The notes under the pieces were generated by a model, which was not told the DNA's origin, ran no database searches, and saw only the letters and a list, made by a program, of their open reading frames with translations. The position numbers and the translations under genes are program-made. Positions 1-8,864 of a stretch of DNA of 32,468 bases are shown in pieces. The DNA comes from Gemmatimonadota bacterium (lineage in GTDB: Bacteria > Gemmatimonadota > Gemmatimonadetes > Palauibacterales > Palauibacteraceae): the NCBI GenBank assembly GCA_022360695.1, contig JAKSCH010000167.1, forward strand, positions 1-32,468, read 5' to 3'. The first letter of the stretch is position 1; every line of letters starts with the position of its first letter.

Positions 1-2
1 CC

Positions 3-1184
3 GAGTGTGGGACCGCGACCAGCGTCGACGAGGCGGTGGAGATCGCCGACCGCGTCGGGTATCCCGTGCTCGTCCGACCGAGCTACGTCCTCGGCGGTCG
101 CGCCATGGAGATCGTCTACGGCGAGGACGCGCTCCGTGAATACTTCGGCCGCGCCGTCCAGGCCTCTCCCGAGCACCCCGTCCTGCTGGACCGCTTTCTC
201 GAGGACGCGTTCGAAGCGGATGTCGACGCGGTGTGCGACGGCGAGAGCGTGGTGATCGGCGGGATCATGCAGCACATCGAAGAGGCCGGCGTGCACTCCG
301 GCGACTCGGCGTGCGTGCTCCCGCCCTATCTCCTGCGCGACGACGACATGGAGGCGATGCGTCGGTTCACGCGGGACTTCGCGCTCGCGCTGGACGTTCG
401 GGGGCTGATCAACGTCCAGTTCGCGGTCCACGATGGCACCGTGTACGTGATCGAGGTCAACCCGCGCGCGAGCCGTACCGTCCCGTTCGTGAGCAAGGCG
501 ACCGGCGTACCGTTGGCGCGCGTGGCGGCGAGGGTGCTCGCGGGCCGGAAGCTCGCGGACATGGGGCTTTCGGGCGAACTCGCTCCCCGCGAGGTGGCGG
601 TCAAAGAGGCGGTACTCCCGTTCGACAAGATCCCCGACGCCGACACGCTGCTCGGTCCGGAGATGCGGTCCACAGGCGAGGTCATGGGGTACGCGGACAG
701 CTTCGGGCTCGCCTTCGCGAAGTCCCAGATCTCGGTCTACCAGGGTCTGCCGACGGAAGGCACGATCGCGATCACGGTACACGACTCCGACAAACCGGCC
801 ATGATCCCGGTGGCGCGTCGATTCCACGAGCTCGGCTTCACGATCCTGGCCACCGAGGGAACGGCGAGCTACCTGGCGGGACGTGGCGTGCCCTGCGAGC
901 GGATCCTCAAGGTCCACGAGGGGCGTCCGAACTTGCTCGACAGCCTGGTGGCGGGTGAGATCCAGCTCCTGTTCAACACGCCGCTCGGGAAGCACGCGCA
1001 GCACGACGACTACATGATCCGGCGCGCCGCAGTGTCACGTCGGGTACCCTACACCACCACGCTGTCCGCCGCCTCGGCCGCCGCCGACGCGATCATCGCG
1101 CTCCGGCACCGCACCCACACGGTGCGCAGCCTCCAGGATCGAACCGTCGCACCCGAGAGCCCCGCGCCCGAGCAGATCGGCTAG
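3..1184 (+). CDS. carB: carbamoyl-phosphate synthase large subunit, C-terminal part (5' truncated by window)
   Basis: Frame is open from base 3 (ECGTATSVDEAVEIADRVGYPVLVRPSYVLGGRAMEIVY); CarB ATP-grasp motifs plus C-terminal MGS-like domain (GFTILATEGTASYL); TAG at 1182-1184. Confidence 0.97.
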   Translation, partial: ECGTATSVDEAVEIADRVGYPVLVRPSYVLGGRAMEIVYGEDALREYFGRAVQASPEHPVLLDRFLEDAFEADVDAVCDGESVVIGGIMQHIEEAGVHSGDSACVLPPYLLRDDDMEAMRRFTRDFALALDVRGLINVQFAVHDGTVYVIEVNPRASRTVPFVSKATGVPLARVAARVLAGRKLADMGLSGELAPREVAVKEAVLPFDKIPDADTLLGPEMRSTGEVMGYADSFGLAFAKSQISVYQGLPTEGTIAITVHDSDKPAMIPVARRFHELGFTILATEGTASYLAGRGVPCERILKVHEGRPNLLDSLVAGEIQLLFNTPLGKHAQHDDYMIRRAAVSRRVPYTTTLSAASAAADAIIALRHRTHTVRSLQDRTVAPESPAPEQIG

Positions 1185-1201
1185 CCGATCCCGCTCGGGC
1201 G
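1165..1201 (+). terminator. Strong hairpin centred on the carB stop codon (terminator or 3'-end stabiliser; no U-tract)
   Basis: CGCCCGAGC (1165-1173) pairs with GCTCGGGCG (1193-1201), enclosing the perfect 16-nt palindrome GATCGGCTAGCCGATC (1175-1190). Confidence 0.55.
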
Positions 1202-1422
1202 GGCCGCGGGACGACGCTACCCCGGGACCGTCGATTCCATGGCGCAGCGTCTCGTTCGAGAGTGGCGAGCTTTCCGCCGAGTTCGAGATCCCGGGGGGCG
1301 GCTCGTACACCGCGACGCTCAGCGACGATGGCTCCACGCTCGACGGTACGTGGTCGCAAGGACCGAACAGTCTCCCGCTTGTGTTGACCCGAACGGAAGG
1401 GTCCGCGACCGCTCGCGGTTGA
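1201..1422 (+). pseudogene. Remnant of the beta-rich N-terminal domain that precedes alpha/beta hydrolases in some secreted hydrolases
   Basis: Frame 1 reads ...SIPWRSVSFESGELSAEFEIPGGGSYTATLSDDGSTLDGTWSQGPNSLPLVLTRTEGSATARG*; resembles the 'LS.DGSTL.GTWSQG..SLPLVL.R' motif; no start codon and no hydrolase domain follows. Confidence 0.65.
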
Positions 1423-1428
1423 CTGTGT

Positions 1429-1442
1429 TGCACTTTTATGCA
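1429..1442 (+). promoter_or_regulatory. ARG-box-like ArgR operator upstream of argG
   Basis: TGCACTTTTATGCA matches TGAATWWWWATTCA at 11 of 14 positions; AT-rich island in GC-rich DNA; argR lies in the same operon. Confidence 0.55.
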
Positions 1443-1537
1443 TCCATCCGTATTTAGATAGGGCCGCGCGGGAGATCCGGGAGCTGATCTCTCGCGCCTT
1501 CGTGTCCGAATCGTGCGCGGAATCCGCCACAGCGGAG

Positions 1538-2977
1538 ATGCATAAAATGTCGAAGCCTGCCGTGAAGCGGGTCGCCCTGGCGTATTCGGGGGGGCTCGAC
1601 ACGTCCGTCATGATCCCGTGGCTCAGAGAGAACTACGGGTGCGAGGTCGTTGCCGTCGTCGGGGACGTCGGGCAGCGCGAGGACTTCGACGCCGTCGAAG
1701 CCAAGGCGCTCGCCACCGGTGCGATCGCGTGTCGGGTGCTCGATCTCCGCGAAGTGTTCGTCCGCGACTGCGTCTTCCCCGCCCTCCGCGCCGGAGCCAT
1801 GTACGAAGGGCGTTACCTGCTCGGAACTTCGCTCGCGCGACCGGTGATCGCGGCGGCGCAGGTCGCGATGGCCCGTGAGCTCGAGTGCGACGCGGTCGCG
1901 CACGGCTGCACGGGGAAAGGAAACGACCAGGTTCGTTTCGAGCTCACCTACCGAGCGCTCGCCCCGGATCTGACCGTGATCGCGCCGTGGCGCGAGTGGG
2001 AGATCACGTCTCGAGAGGAGGCGTTCGCCTACGCCGAAGCTCGTTCGATCCCGGTGCCGGGGAGCCCGACCAAGCTCTACAGCATCGACCGTAACCTGTG
2101 GCATACGTCGTTCGAGGGCGGCGTGCTGGAGGATCCATCGGCGCCGGCTCCCGATGACCTTCGCGACCTGACGGTGAGCCCCCTCGAGAGCGAGGCCGCG
2201 GCGCAGGATGTCGTGATCTCGTTCGAGCGCGGGATCCCGGTCGCGCTCGACGGCGAGCGCCTCGGGCCGGCCGACCTGGTTTCCGAGCTCAACCACGTGG
2301 CCGGTGCCCACGGGGTCGGCCGCGTGGATCTCGTCGAGAACCGACTCGTCGGGATGAAGAGTCGCGGGGTGTACGAGACCCCCGCCGGGACGGTGCTCCT
2401 CGCGGCGCTCGCGGATCTGGAGGCCATCACGCTCGATCGAGATGCGGCCGCCTTCAAGACCGGCGTCGCGGCTCGGTACGCGGAGCTCACCTACCAGGGG
2501 CTCTGGTACTCGCCGCTTCGGACGGCTTTCGACGCGTTCCTCGGATCGATCCACGAGACGACGACGGGTGACGTCACGGTCCGGCTGTTCAAGGGCGTGG
2601 CGGCGCCGATCGCGCGGACATCGCCGTATTCGCTCTATCGAGAAGACCTGGCCACGTTCGAAGAGGACAGCGTGTACGACCAGGCGGACGCCGAGGGCTT
2701 CATCCGGCTGTGGGGGCTCCCTTCTTCGATGGCGGCCCGGGTCCGCGCCAACGCCGACGCAGCGGCGAACGCGGGCGCGGCGGCGCCCGACGTGGCGGCA
2801 ACGGTCGACGCGGCGACGGACACCGATCCGGCGGCAACGGCCGACGTGACGTCAACCACCGACATGTCGAACGCCGATGTGTCGACGACCCCCGGATCGA
2901 TTCGCCCACCGCGGGACGTGACCGGTCCCCCGACACGACCGACGGCCACGGCCCAGACGAGGGCTTCCGGTGTCTGA
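1538..2977 (+). CDS. argG: argininosuccinate synthase (start ATG 1538 or 1547) with Ala/Thr-rich C-terminal extension
   Basis: KRVALAYSGGLDTSVMIPWLRENYG, GCTGKGNDQVRFE, SYSLYREDLATFEEDSVYDQADAEGFIRLWGLP are ArgG motifs. Confidence 0.96.
   Translation: MHKMSKPAVKRVALAYSGGLDTSVMIPWLRENYGCEVVAVVGDVGQREDFDAVEAKALATGAIACRVLDLREVFVRDCVFPALRAGAMYEGRYLLGTSLARPVIAAAQVAMARELECDAVAHGCTGKGNDQVRFELTYRALAPDLTVIAPWREWEITSREEAFAYAEARSIPVPGSPTKLYSIDRNLWHTSFEGGVLEDPSAPAPDDLRDLTVSPLESEAAAQDVVISFERGIPVALDGERLGPADLVSELNHVAGAHGVGRVDLVENRLVGMKSRGVYETPAGTVLLAALADLEAITLDRDAAAFKTGVAARYAELTYQGLWYSPLRTAFDAFLGSIHETTTGDVTVRLFKGVAAPIARTSPYSLYREDLATFEEDSVYDQADAEGFIRLWGLPSSMAARVRANADAAANAGAAAPDVAATVDAATDTDPAATADVTSTTDMSNADVSTTPGSIRPPRDVTGPPTRPTATAQTRASGV
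1539..1552 (+). promoter_or_regulatory. Second ARG-box-like site overlapping the argG start codon
   Basis: TGCATAAAATGTCG matches TGAATWWWWATTCA at about 10 of 14 positions; ATGCATAAAA (1538-1547) is the exact reverse complement of TTTTATGCAT (1434-1443). Confidence 0.4.
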
Positions 2978-4451
2978 ATCCGGGATCGACGAGTCGTCCC
3001 CGCTGTGGGGGGGACGGTTCGCCGAGCCGCTCCACCCCGTGATCCAGACGTTCACCGGATCGCTCGAGTTCGATCGACGGCTCGTACGTCACGATCTGCT
3101 GGCCAGCCTGGCACACGCCCGGATGCTGCGCGAGCAGGGCGTGCTCGAGAGCCGGGCGGCCGATCCGATCCTCGTCGGTCTCTCGGAGATGCTCCGCGAG
3201 ATCGACGCGGGAGAGCTGGCGGTCGAAGGACCCGACGAGGATGTCCACACGTGGATCGAGCGCACACTGGTGGAGCGTATCGGCGATCCCGGCAAGCAGC
3301 TCCATACGGCGCGGAGTCGAAACGATCAGACGGGAATCGCGCTCCGCTTGTACACGCGCGCGCGGCTGGAGGATGTCCTTTCCGGGGTCGCCGGTCTCCA
3401 ACGCGAGCTGCTCGAGCAGGCGTCGCACCACCGGGAAACCTATCTCCCGGGATACACCCACCTTCAGCGCGGTCAGCCCGTCAGCCTCGCGCATCACCTG
3501 CTCGCGCATGTCGCCGCGCTGTCACAAGACGCCGCACGGCTTCGAGCCGCGCACGCGAGCGCGGGGGTGTCACCGCTGGGAGCCGGCGCGCTCGCCGGCT
3601 CCTCGTTCCCGATCGCACCGGACCGCTCGGCGACGCTTCTCGGGTTGTCGAGCGCGTTCACGAACAGCATGCACGCCGTCGCGGACCGGGACTACGTCCT
3701 CGATGCGGCGTATGCGTGCGCGATGGCGCTCGTACACGTATCGCGCTGGGCGGACGAGATCGTCTTGTGGTCGACACGCGAGTTCGGCTTCGTCCGACTT
3801 CGAGACTCCGTCTCGCAGGGGAGCAGCATCATGCCGCAGAAGAAGAATCCGGAGGCGGCGGAGATCCTGCGCGGGAAGTCATCGCGGGCGATCGGGAACG
3901 TCGCGGCGCTCCTGAGCCTCGTGAAAGGGCTTCCGCTCACCTACAACAGCGATCTACAAGAAGACAAGGAGCCGCTGTTCGATTCATTGGATACCGCGGA
4001 CTGGTCGCTCGCGGCCGCGATCGCCATCGCTCGCGCGACCGAGTACGAAGTCGCGGCGATGGGCGAAGCCCTCTCCGGCGGGATGCTCACCGCGACCGAG
4101 CTCGCCGACCACCTGGTTCGTCGTGGGGTGCCGTTTCGAACCGCGCACGAACAGGTCGGAGCCGCCGTGCGCGTCGCCGAAGAACAGGGGGTGGAGCTGT
4201 GGGAGCTCCCGGACGACGCGCTTCGAGCGTGTTGCCCCGAAGCGAGCGAGGAGGTTCGGAGCGCCCTCCAGCCCGCCGCGGCGGTCGCGGCGCACGCATC
4301 GCCCGGAGGCCCCGCCCCAGCTCAGGTGCTCACGCAGCTCGGCGCCGCGGACCGAGCCCTCGTCGAGCTCGAGGGGTGGCTCCAGGGGCGGGAAGACCCT
4401 CCGATCCTGGCGGCCCACCGCGAGGATCGACTGCTGGAGATGACGCTGTGA
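2970..4451 (+). CDS. argH: argininosuccinate lyase (GTG start)
   Basis: LWGGRF, signature GSSIMPQKKNP, overlaps argG by 8 bp. Confidence 0.97.
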   Translation: MSESGIDESSPLWGGRFAEPLHPVIQTFTGSLEFDRRLVRHDLLASLAHARMLREQGVLESRAADPILVGLSEMLREIDAGELAVEGPDEDVHTWIERTLVERIGDPGKQLHTARSRNDQTGIALRLYTRARLEDVLSGVAGLQRELLEQASHHRETYLPGYTHLQRGQPVSLAHHLLAHVAALSQDAARLRAAHASAGVSPLGAGALAGSSFPIAPDRSATLLGLSSAFTNSMHAVADRDYVLDAAYACAMALVHVSRWADEIVLWSTREFGFVRLRDSVSQGSSIMPQKKNPEAAEILRGKSSRAIGNVAALLSLVKGLPLTYNSDLQEDKEPLFDSLDTADWSLAAAIAIARATEYEVAAMGEALSGGMLTATELADHLVRRGVPFRTAHEQVGAAVRVAEEQGVELWELPDDALRACCPEASEEVRSALQPAAAVAAHASPGGPAPAQVLTQLGAADRALVELEGWLQGREDPPILAAHREDRLLEMTL

Positions 4452-4915
4452 CGACCGCCGCCCGTAAGGCCCGCGAGCGCGCCATCCTCGAGATTCTCGA
4501 GGAGCGTCCGATCGGGACGCAGTCCGCGCTGGTCGATGCCCTCGTCGGGCGTGGGTTCGCCGTCACCCAGGCGACGGTGTCGCGAGACGTGCAGCGACTC
4601 GGCATCGTCAAAGTCCGAATGAACGGCGGCGCCCGGTACGTCCAACCCGGGGTCGACGCGCCGCCTCCCGTCACCCGACGCGTCCTCGAAACCGCGCTCC
4701 GCGAGTTCGCCGTGCGGATGGACACCGGCGATTCGATCCTCGCGATCCGTACGCAGAGCGGGTGCGCGAATGCGGTGGCGGTCGCCATCGATGAGGCCGA
4801 GCTTCAGGGTGTGGTCGCCACCTTGGCCGGAGACGACACGATCCTCGTCCTGCTTCGCTCCGCCCGCGAGCGCGACGCCGTGCTCGTCGAGCTCGAGGGC
4901 TTCCTGGCGGGCTAG
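4448..4915 (+). CDS. argR: arginine repressor ArgR (GTG start, GTGA overlap with argH)
   Basis: RERAILEILEERPIGTQSALVDALVGRGFAVTQATVSRDVQRLGIVKV (ArgR winged HTH) and C-terminal GCANAVAVAIDEAELQGVVATLAGDDTILVL; hidden in the 3' part of track ORF 3005..4915. Confidence 0.95.
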   Translation: MTTAARKARERAILEILEERPIGTQSALVDALVGRGFAVTQATVSRDVQRLGIVKVRMNGGARYVQPGVDAPPPVTRRVLETALREFAVRMDTGDSILAIRTQSGCANAVAVAIDEAELQGVVATLAGDDTILVLLRSARERDAVLVELEGFLAG

Positions 4916-4926
4916 TGTGGTGCAGC

Positions 4927-4971
4927 AAAGGTCCCTTGCGCACCACACTGGAACGGGGGCGGACCTTTTTT
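4927..4971 (+). terminator. Rho-independent-like terminator after argR
   Basis: AAAGGTCC (4927-4934) pairs with GGACCTTT (4961-4968) followed by a T run (4966-4971). Confidence 0.5.
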
Positions 4972-5064
4972 CGTAGGTTGGTGAATAAAGCCCGGGCGCA
5001 GGGTTAGGAGGTGTGGGGTCCGACGCGGCCCATGCCGGATCCGACTTAACTCATTCAGGAGCGC

Positions 5065-5793
5065 GTGATGGTGAAGAAGTTCGTTGGCGTCGCCACAGCG
5101 GCGTTGTTGCTCGTAGCGACGGCCGGCCCGGTCTCGGCGCAGTCGCTCGATGAGGTCTTGCAGAATCACTACGAGGCGATCGGCGGTCTCGATGCGTGGA
5201 AGAGCCTCGAGACGATGGAGGCGTCGGGCTCCATGTCGATCATGGGAGGGATGGCGCAAGGTCCCTTCTATATCGTACAGAAACGACCCTCGATGTCGCG
5301 GATGGAGATCATGTTCCAGGGGATGGAGATCATCCAGGCCTACGATGGGACGACCGCCTGGCACGTCGTGCCCCCGATGGGGATCACGACGCCCCAGGAG
5401 ACGGACGCCGCGACGGCCGCCGCCATGCAGGAGCAGGCGGACATGGACGGACCGCTCATCGGCTTCGAGGAGGAAGGCACGACCGTCGAGCTCGTCGGCA
5501 GAGAGATGGTGGGCGAGACCGAGACCTTCAAGCTCGCCGTGACGAGGGAGAACGGGAACACGAGCGAGTACTATCTCGATGCGTCGACCTACATGCCGAT
5601 CAAGATCGTCGGCACCACGCCCGGAATGCAGGCGACGACGACGCTGGGCGACTACCGCGAGGTCAACGGCCTGCTGTTTCCGTTCTCGATCGACATCGAG
5701 AACGCACAGGGCCCGAACGCGCTGACGTTCGATGAAGTCATGATCAACGTCGAGGTGGACGAGAGCGTTTTCTCGATGGAGGGCGGTTCCTAG
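5065..5793 (+). CDS. secreted outer-membrane lipoprotein-sorting (LolA-like) protein
   Basis: signal peptide MVKKFVGVATAALLLVATAGPVSAQ; 'YEAIGGLDAWKSLETMEASG'; '...EYYLDASTYMPIKI...GDYREVNGLLFPFSIDIE'. Confidence 0.7.
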   Translation: MMVKKFVGVATAALLLVATAGPVSAQSLDEVLQNHYEAIGGLDAWKSLETMEASGSMSIMGGMAQGPFYIVQKRPSMSRMEIMFQGMEIIQAYDGTTAWHVVPPMGITTPQETDAATAAAMQEQADMDGPLIGFEEEGTTVELVGREMVGETETFKLAVTRENGNTSEYYLDASTYMPIKIVGTTPGMQATTTLGDYREVNGLLFPFSIDIENAQGPNALTFDEVMINVEVDESVFSMEGGS

Positions 5794-5823
5794 CTACACG
5801 GTTCGGCCGCGCCGCTGTCGTTG

Positions 5824-5857
5824 ACGCCCGGGCCGCCACGTGCGGCTCGGGCGTTTT
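5824..5857. terminator. Bidirectional intrinsic terminator between convergent genes
   Basis: ACGCCCGGGCCGC-cacgt-GCGGCTCGGGCGT followed by TTT. Confidence 0.75.
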
Positions 5858-5915
5858 CGTGTCTCGAAGCCCCGCATCGGTCCGACCGGTCGAGCATCGT
5901 CGGGCGCTCGCCTCT

Positions 5916-7412
5916 CTACTCGCCGCTCCGGATCGCTCGGCCGGGATAGACGCCCGGAACGACCGATCCGTCGCGAACCACGAGCGTCCCGTCGACGAGG
6001 ACGTGGAGGATTCCCTCGGATGGCGCCGCGGGCTCCGCGTACGTCGCGCGGTCGATGATCGTCGTCGGGTCGAACAAGGTCAGATCCGCGTCCGTCCCCA
6101 CCTGGACGCGCCCCTTCCGGGCCATGCCGGGCGCGAACCCCGTCAGACGGTTCGCGGGCTGAAGCGTCATCTTCGCCAACGCCTCCATGAGCGTCAGCGC
6201 GCCGCGCTCTCGCACGTAGTGACCCAGCACCCGTGCGAACGTACCGGCACCACGCGGGTGCACCGCTTCGTACAGGTACGGGATGCCGTCGCTCGCGACC
6301 ATCACGTCGGGCTGAGCGACGATCCACTCGTTCGTCTCCTCGTTCCGACCGTGCATCACGACCCAGCCGCCTTGGGCTTGGTACCGCCGGAAGCTCTCTC
6401 GGTTGAGCCGCTCCGGCGTGCCCGACCATTGCAGGGTCGCGTATTCCTCATCGGTACGATCGTCCCACGTATCGAAGATCGCCGACTCGATCCGTGTCGA
6501 GCTCGCGGTGTACGGGTACGACTCGGTCGTGATGTCGATGCCGCCGTCACGTGCTCCGCGAATGAGCTCGAGCGTCGTCCGCGCCATCTCGCCCGACGTC
6601 GAGTTCATATGGACGATGTGGAGCGCGGCCCCTGTCGCGAGCGCGTTCGCGATCACCTCTTGGAACGCGCCGAGCGTCCCGCCCGAGTCGGCGCCACGAA
6701 GGTGCACGTACGCCGGGGCGCCCTGCGCCGCGGCGAGTTGGAACGCCCGGTAAATCTCGGTTCGTGACGCGCCCGGCGTGTAGGTGATCCCGAACCCGAT
6801 CCCCAGACCGCCTTCCTCCAACCCCTGCGCGATCAGACCGTTGAGCTCCAGGATCTGGTCGTCGTCGAGCGACTCGTAGATCACGTCGGAGCCGAACTCG
6901 CTCCGTTCGCCGGGGGGCGCGGTCGTCGCGTGACCCACGTCGATCCCGGTGAGGAGCTTGAGCCGAGCCCCGGGGTGGCTGACGGTCGCGCCGTAGTTGA
7001 TGATCGCCCGGCCCTCGCGCGATGCGATCCACTCCGCGACGGGATAGACGCCGATCTCCATCTCGAGCGCGGTGGTCACGCCGTCCCGGGCTTGGAGCGC
7101 CGCGCTCACCGAGTCCTGGCCATGGGCATGGAGATCGATGAACCCCGGAGCGACCACGAGCCCGGTGGCATCGATCGTATCGCGGCCCTCGAGGGGTGAC
7201 TCCGAGACGGCGACGATCCGACCATCGGCGACGCCCACGTGACGGATGGCGTCGAGTTCCGTCTCGGGATCCATCACGCGACCCCCGGCGATGACCAGAT
7301 CCGCGGGCGCGCTCATCCGCCCTTCTCCCGTCGCGTCGGGTGCGGCGCACGCGGCGGTGAGCACCGCGAGAACGCCGAGGCTCGCCACGGAGCCACGTTT
7401 CGGTTTCGACAT
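5916..7412 (-). CDS. D-aminoacylase / N-acyl-D-amino-acid deacylase family amidohydrolase, lipoprotein-like
   Basis: N-terminal ...VLTAACAAP lipobox-like; 'VVAPGFIDLHAHGQD', 'TTESYPYTASSTRIESAIF', 'MTLQPANRLTGFAPGMARKGRVQVGTDADLTLFDP'. Confidence 0.88.
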   Translation of the reverse strand: MSKPKRGSVASLGVLAVLTAACAAPDATGEGRMSAPADLVIAGGRVMDPETELDAIRHVGVADGRIVAVSESPLEGRDTIDATGLVVAPGFIDLHAHGQDSVSAALQARDGVTTALEMEIGVYPVAEWIASREGRAIINYGATVSHPGARLKLLTGIDVGHATTAPPGERSEFGSDVIYESLDDDQILELNGLIAQGLEEGGLGIGFGITYTPGASRTEIYRAFQLAAAQGAPAYVHLRGADSGGTLGAFQEVIANALATGAALHIVHMNSTSGEMARTTLELIRGARDGGIDITTESYPYTASSTRIESAIFDTWDDRTDEEYATLQWSGTPERLNRESFRRYQAQGGWVVMHGRNEETNEWIVAQPDVMVASDGIPYLYEAVHPRGAGTFARVLGHYVRERGALTLMEALAKMTLQPANRLTGFAPGMARKGRVQVGTDADLTLFDPTTIIDRATYAEPAAPSEGILHVLVDGTLVVRDGSVVPGVYPGRAIRSGE

Positions 7413-8804
7413 CTACACCACCTTGCCGGGGTTCATGATGCCCTGGGGATCGAGCGCCGCCTTGACGGCGCGCATGGCGTGAAGCGCGTCTCCGTGCTCC
7501 GCCTCGAGGTACTTCTTCTTCCCGTATCCGACGCCGTGCTCACCGGTGCACGTCCCGCCGAGCTCGATCGCCCGCTCGAGCATACGGCCGTTTACGCGCG
7601 CGGCGCGCTCCATCTCGTCTGCATCGTCCGGATCGATGATGAACAGGACGTGGAAGTTCCCATCTCCCGCATGAGACACGATGGGCGCGATCAGACCTTC
7701 GGCGTCGATGTCCTCGCGGGTCGACACGATGCACTCGGCGAGCCGTCCGATCGGAACGCACACGTCCGTGGCCCAGCCCCGCGATCCCGGTCGGAGCGCG
7801 AGCGACGCGTAGTACGCCTCGTGCCGGGCCTTCCAGAGCCGACTTCGATCCTCCGCCCGGGTCGCCCACTGAAAATCCGGCGCGCCCAGATCCGATGCGA
7901 TCTCCGCCACGGCTTGCGACTGCTCCTGCACGGCGGCGTCGGTCCCGTGGAATTCGAAGAACACCGTCGGACGGACGGGATAGTCGAGACCGGCGAACCG
8001 ATTGACCGCGTCCATTTGTACATCGTCGAGCAGCTCGGCCCGCGCCACCGGCACGCCGCTCTGGATCGTGAGGATCACCGAGTCGACGGCGGCTTCGAGC
8101 GTCTCGAACGAGCACACCGCAGCAGCGACGGCCTCGGGGATCCCGTGCAATCGGAGCGCGACCTCGGTGATCACGCCGAGCGTCCCCTCGGAACCGAGCA
8201 TCAGACCCGTGAGGTCGTAGCCCGCGGACGATTTTCGGGCCCGACCACCGGTTCGAACGACGCGACCATCCGGTAGCACGACCGTGAGCCCGAGGACGTT
8301 CTCGCGCATGGTGCCGTAGCGGACGGTCGTCGTGCCGGAGGCGCCCGTCGCCGCCATCCCGCCGATGCTGGCGTCCGCACCCGGATCCACGGGAAAGAAG
8401 AGGCCCGTCCCCTTGAGGTGCTCTTCGAGCGCCTTTCGCGTCATGCCCGCCTGGACGCGACAGTCCATGTCCTCGGCGTGAAGCTCGACGAGCCCGTCGA
8501 GCTCGCCCATCGCGATCGAGACGCCGCCCTCGAGCGCCTGGACGTGTCCCTCGAGCGACGTGCCCGCCCCGAACGGCACGATCGGGGCCCCGTACGCGGC
8601 GCAGGCGCGGACGACGGCCGCGATTTCGCCCGTCGTTCGGGGGAAGACGACGACATCGGGGGCCGCATTCGGATGGAACGACTCCCCCTCCCCGTGTTGT
8701 TGTCGGATGGCCTCCGCGGTCGACATGCGATCCCCGAGGATCGCGCGCAGCTCTTCGAAGAAGGCTTCGGGCAGAGAGGTGCGGGACTCGATCGGGGTAG
8801 CCAT
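7413..8804 (-). CDS. FAD-linked oxidase (D-lactate dehydrogenase / GlcD-like)
   Basis: 'PDVVVFPRTTGEIAAVVRACAAYGAPIVPFGAGTSLEGHV', 'GEHGVGYGKKKYLEAEHGDALHAMRAVKAALDPQGIMNPGK'; stop abuts the next start (TAGATG). Confidence 0.92.
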   Translation of the reverse strand: MATPIESRTSLPEAFFEELRAILGDRMSTAEAIRQQHGEGESFHPNAAPDVVVFPRTTGEIAAVVRACAAYGAPIVPFGAGTSLEGHVQALEGGVSIAMGELDGLVELHAEDMDCRVQAGMTRKALEEHLKGTGLFFPVDPGADASIGGMAATGASGTTTVRYGTMRENVLGLTVVLPDGRVVRTGGRARKSSAGYDLTGLMLGSEGTLGVITEVALRLHGIPEAVAAAVCSFETLEAAVDSVILTIQSGVPVARAELLDDVQMDAVNRFAGLDYPVRPTVFFEFHGTDAAVQEQSQAVAEIASDLGAPDFQWATRAEDRSRLWKARHEAYYASLALRPGSRGWATDVCVPIGRLAECIVSTREDIDAEGLIAPIVSHAGDGNFHVLFIIDPDDADEMERAARVNGRMLERAIELGGTCTGEHGVGYGKKKYLEAEHGDALHAMRAVKAALDPQGIMNPGKVV

Positions 8805-8864
8805 GCGGAGGATGGTGGCGGCTACGGGCTTGACCCGCCAGGCGGACCCGAGGAGCTTGCTCTC

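Noticed and set aside
3005-4447. N-terminal part of track ORF 3005..4915 as one 636-aa protein
   Set aside because: Only the last ~155 codons (argR) are real; upstream part is an out-of-frame reading of argH
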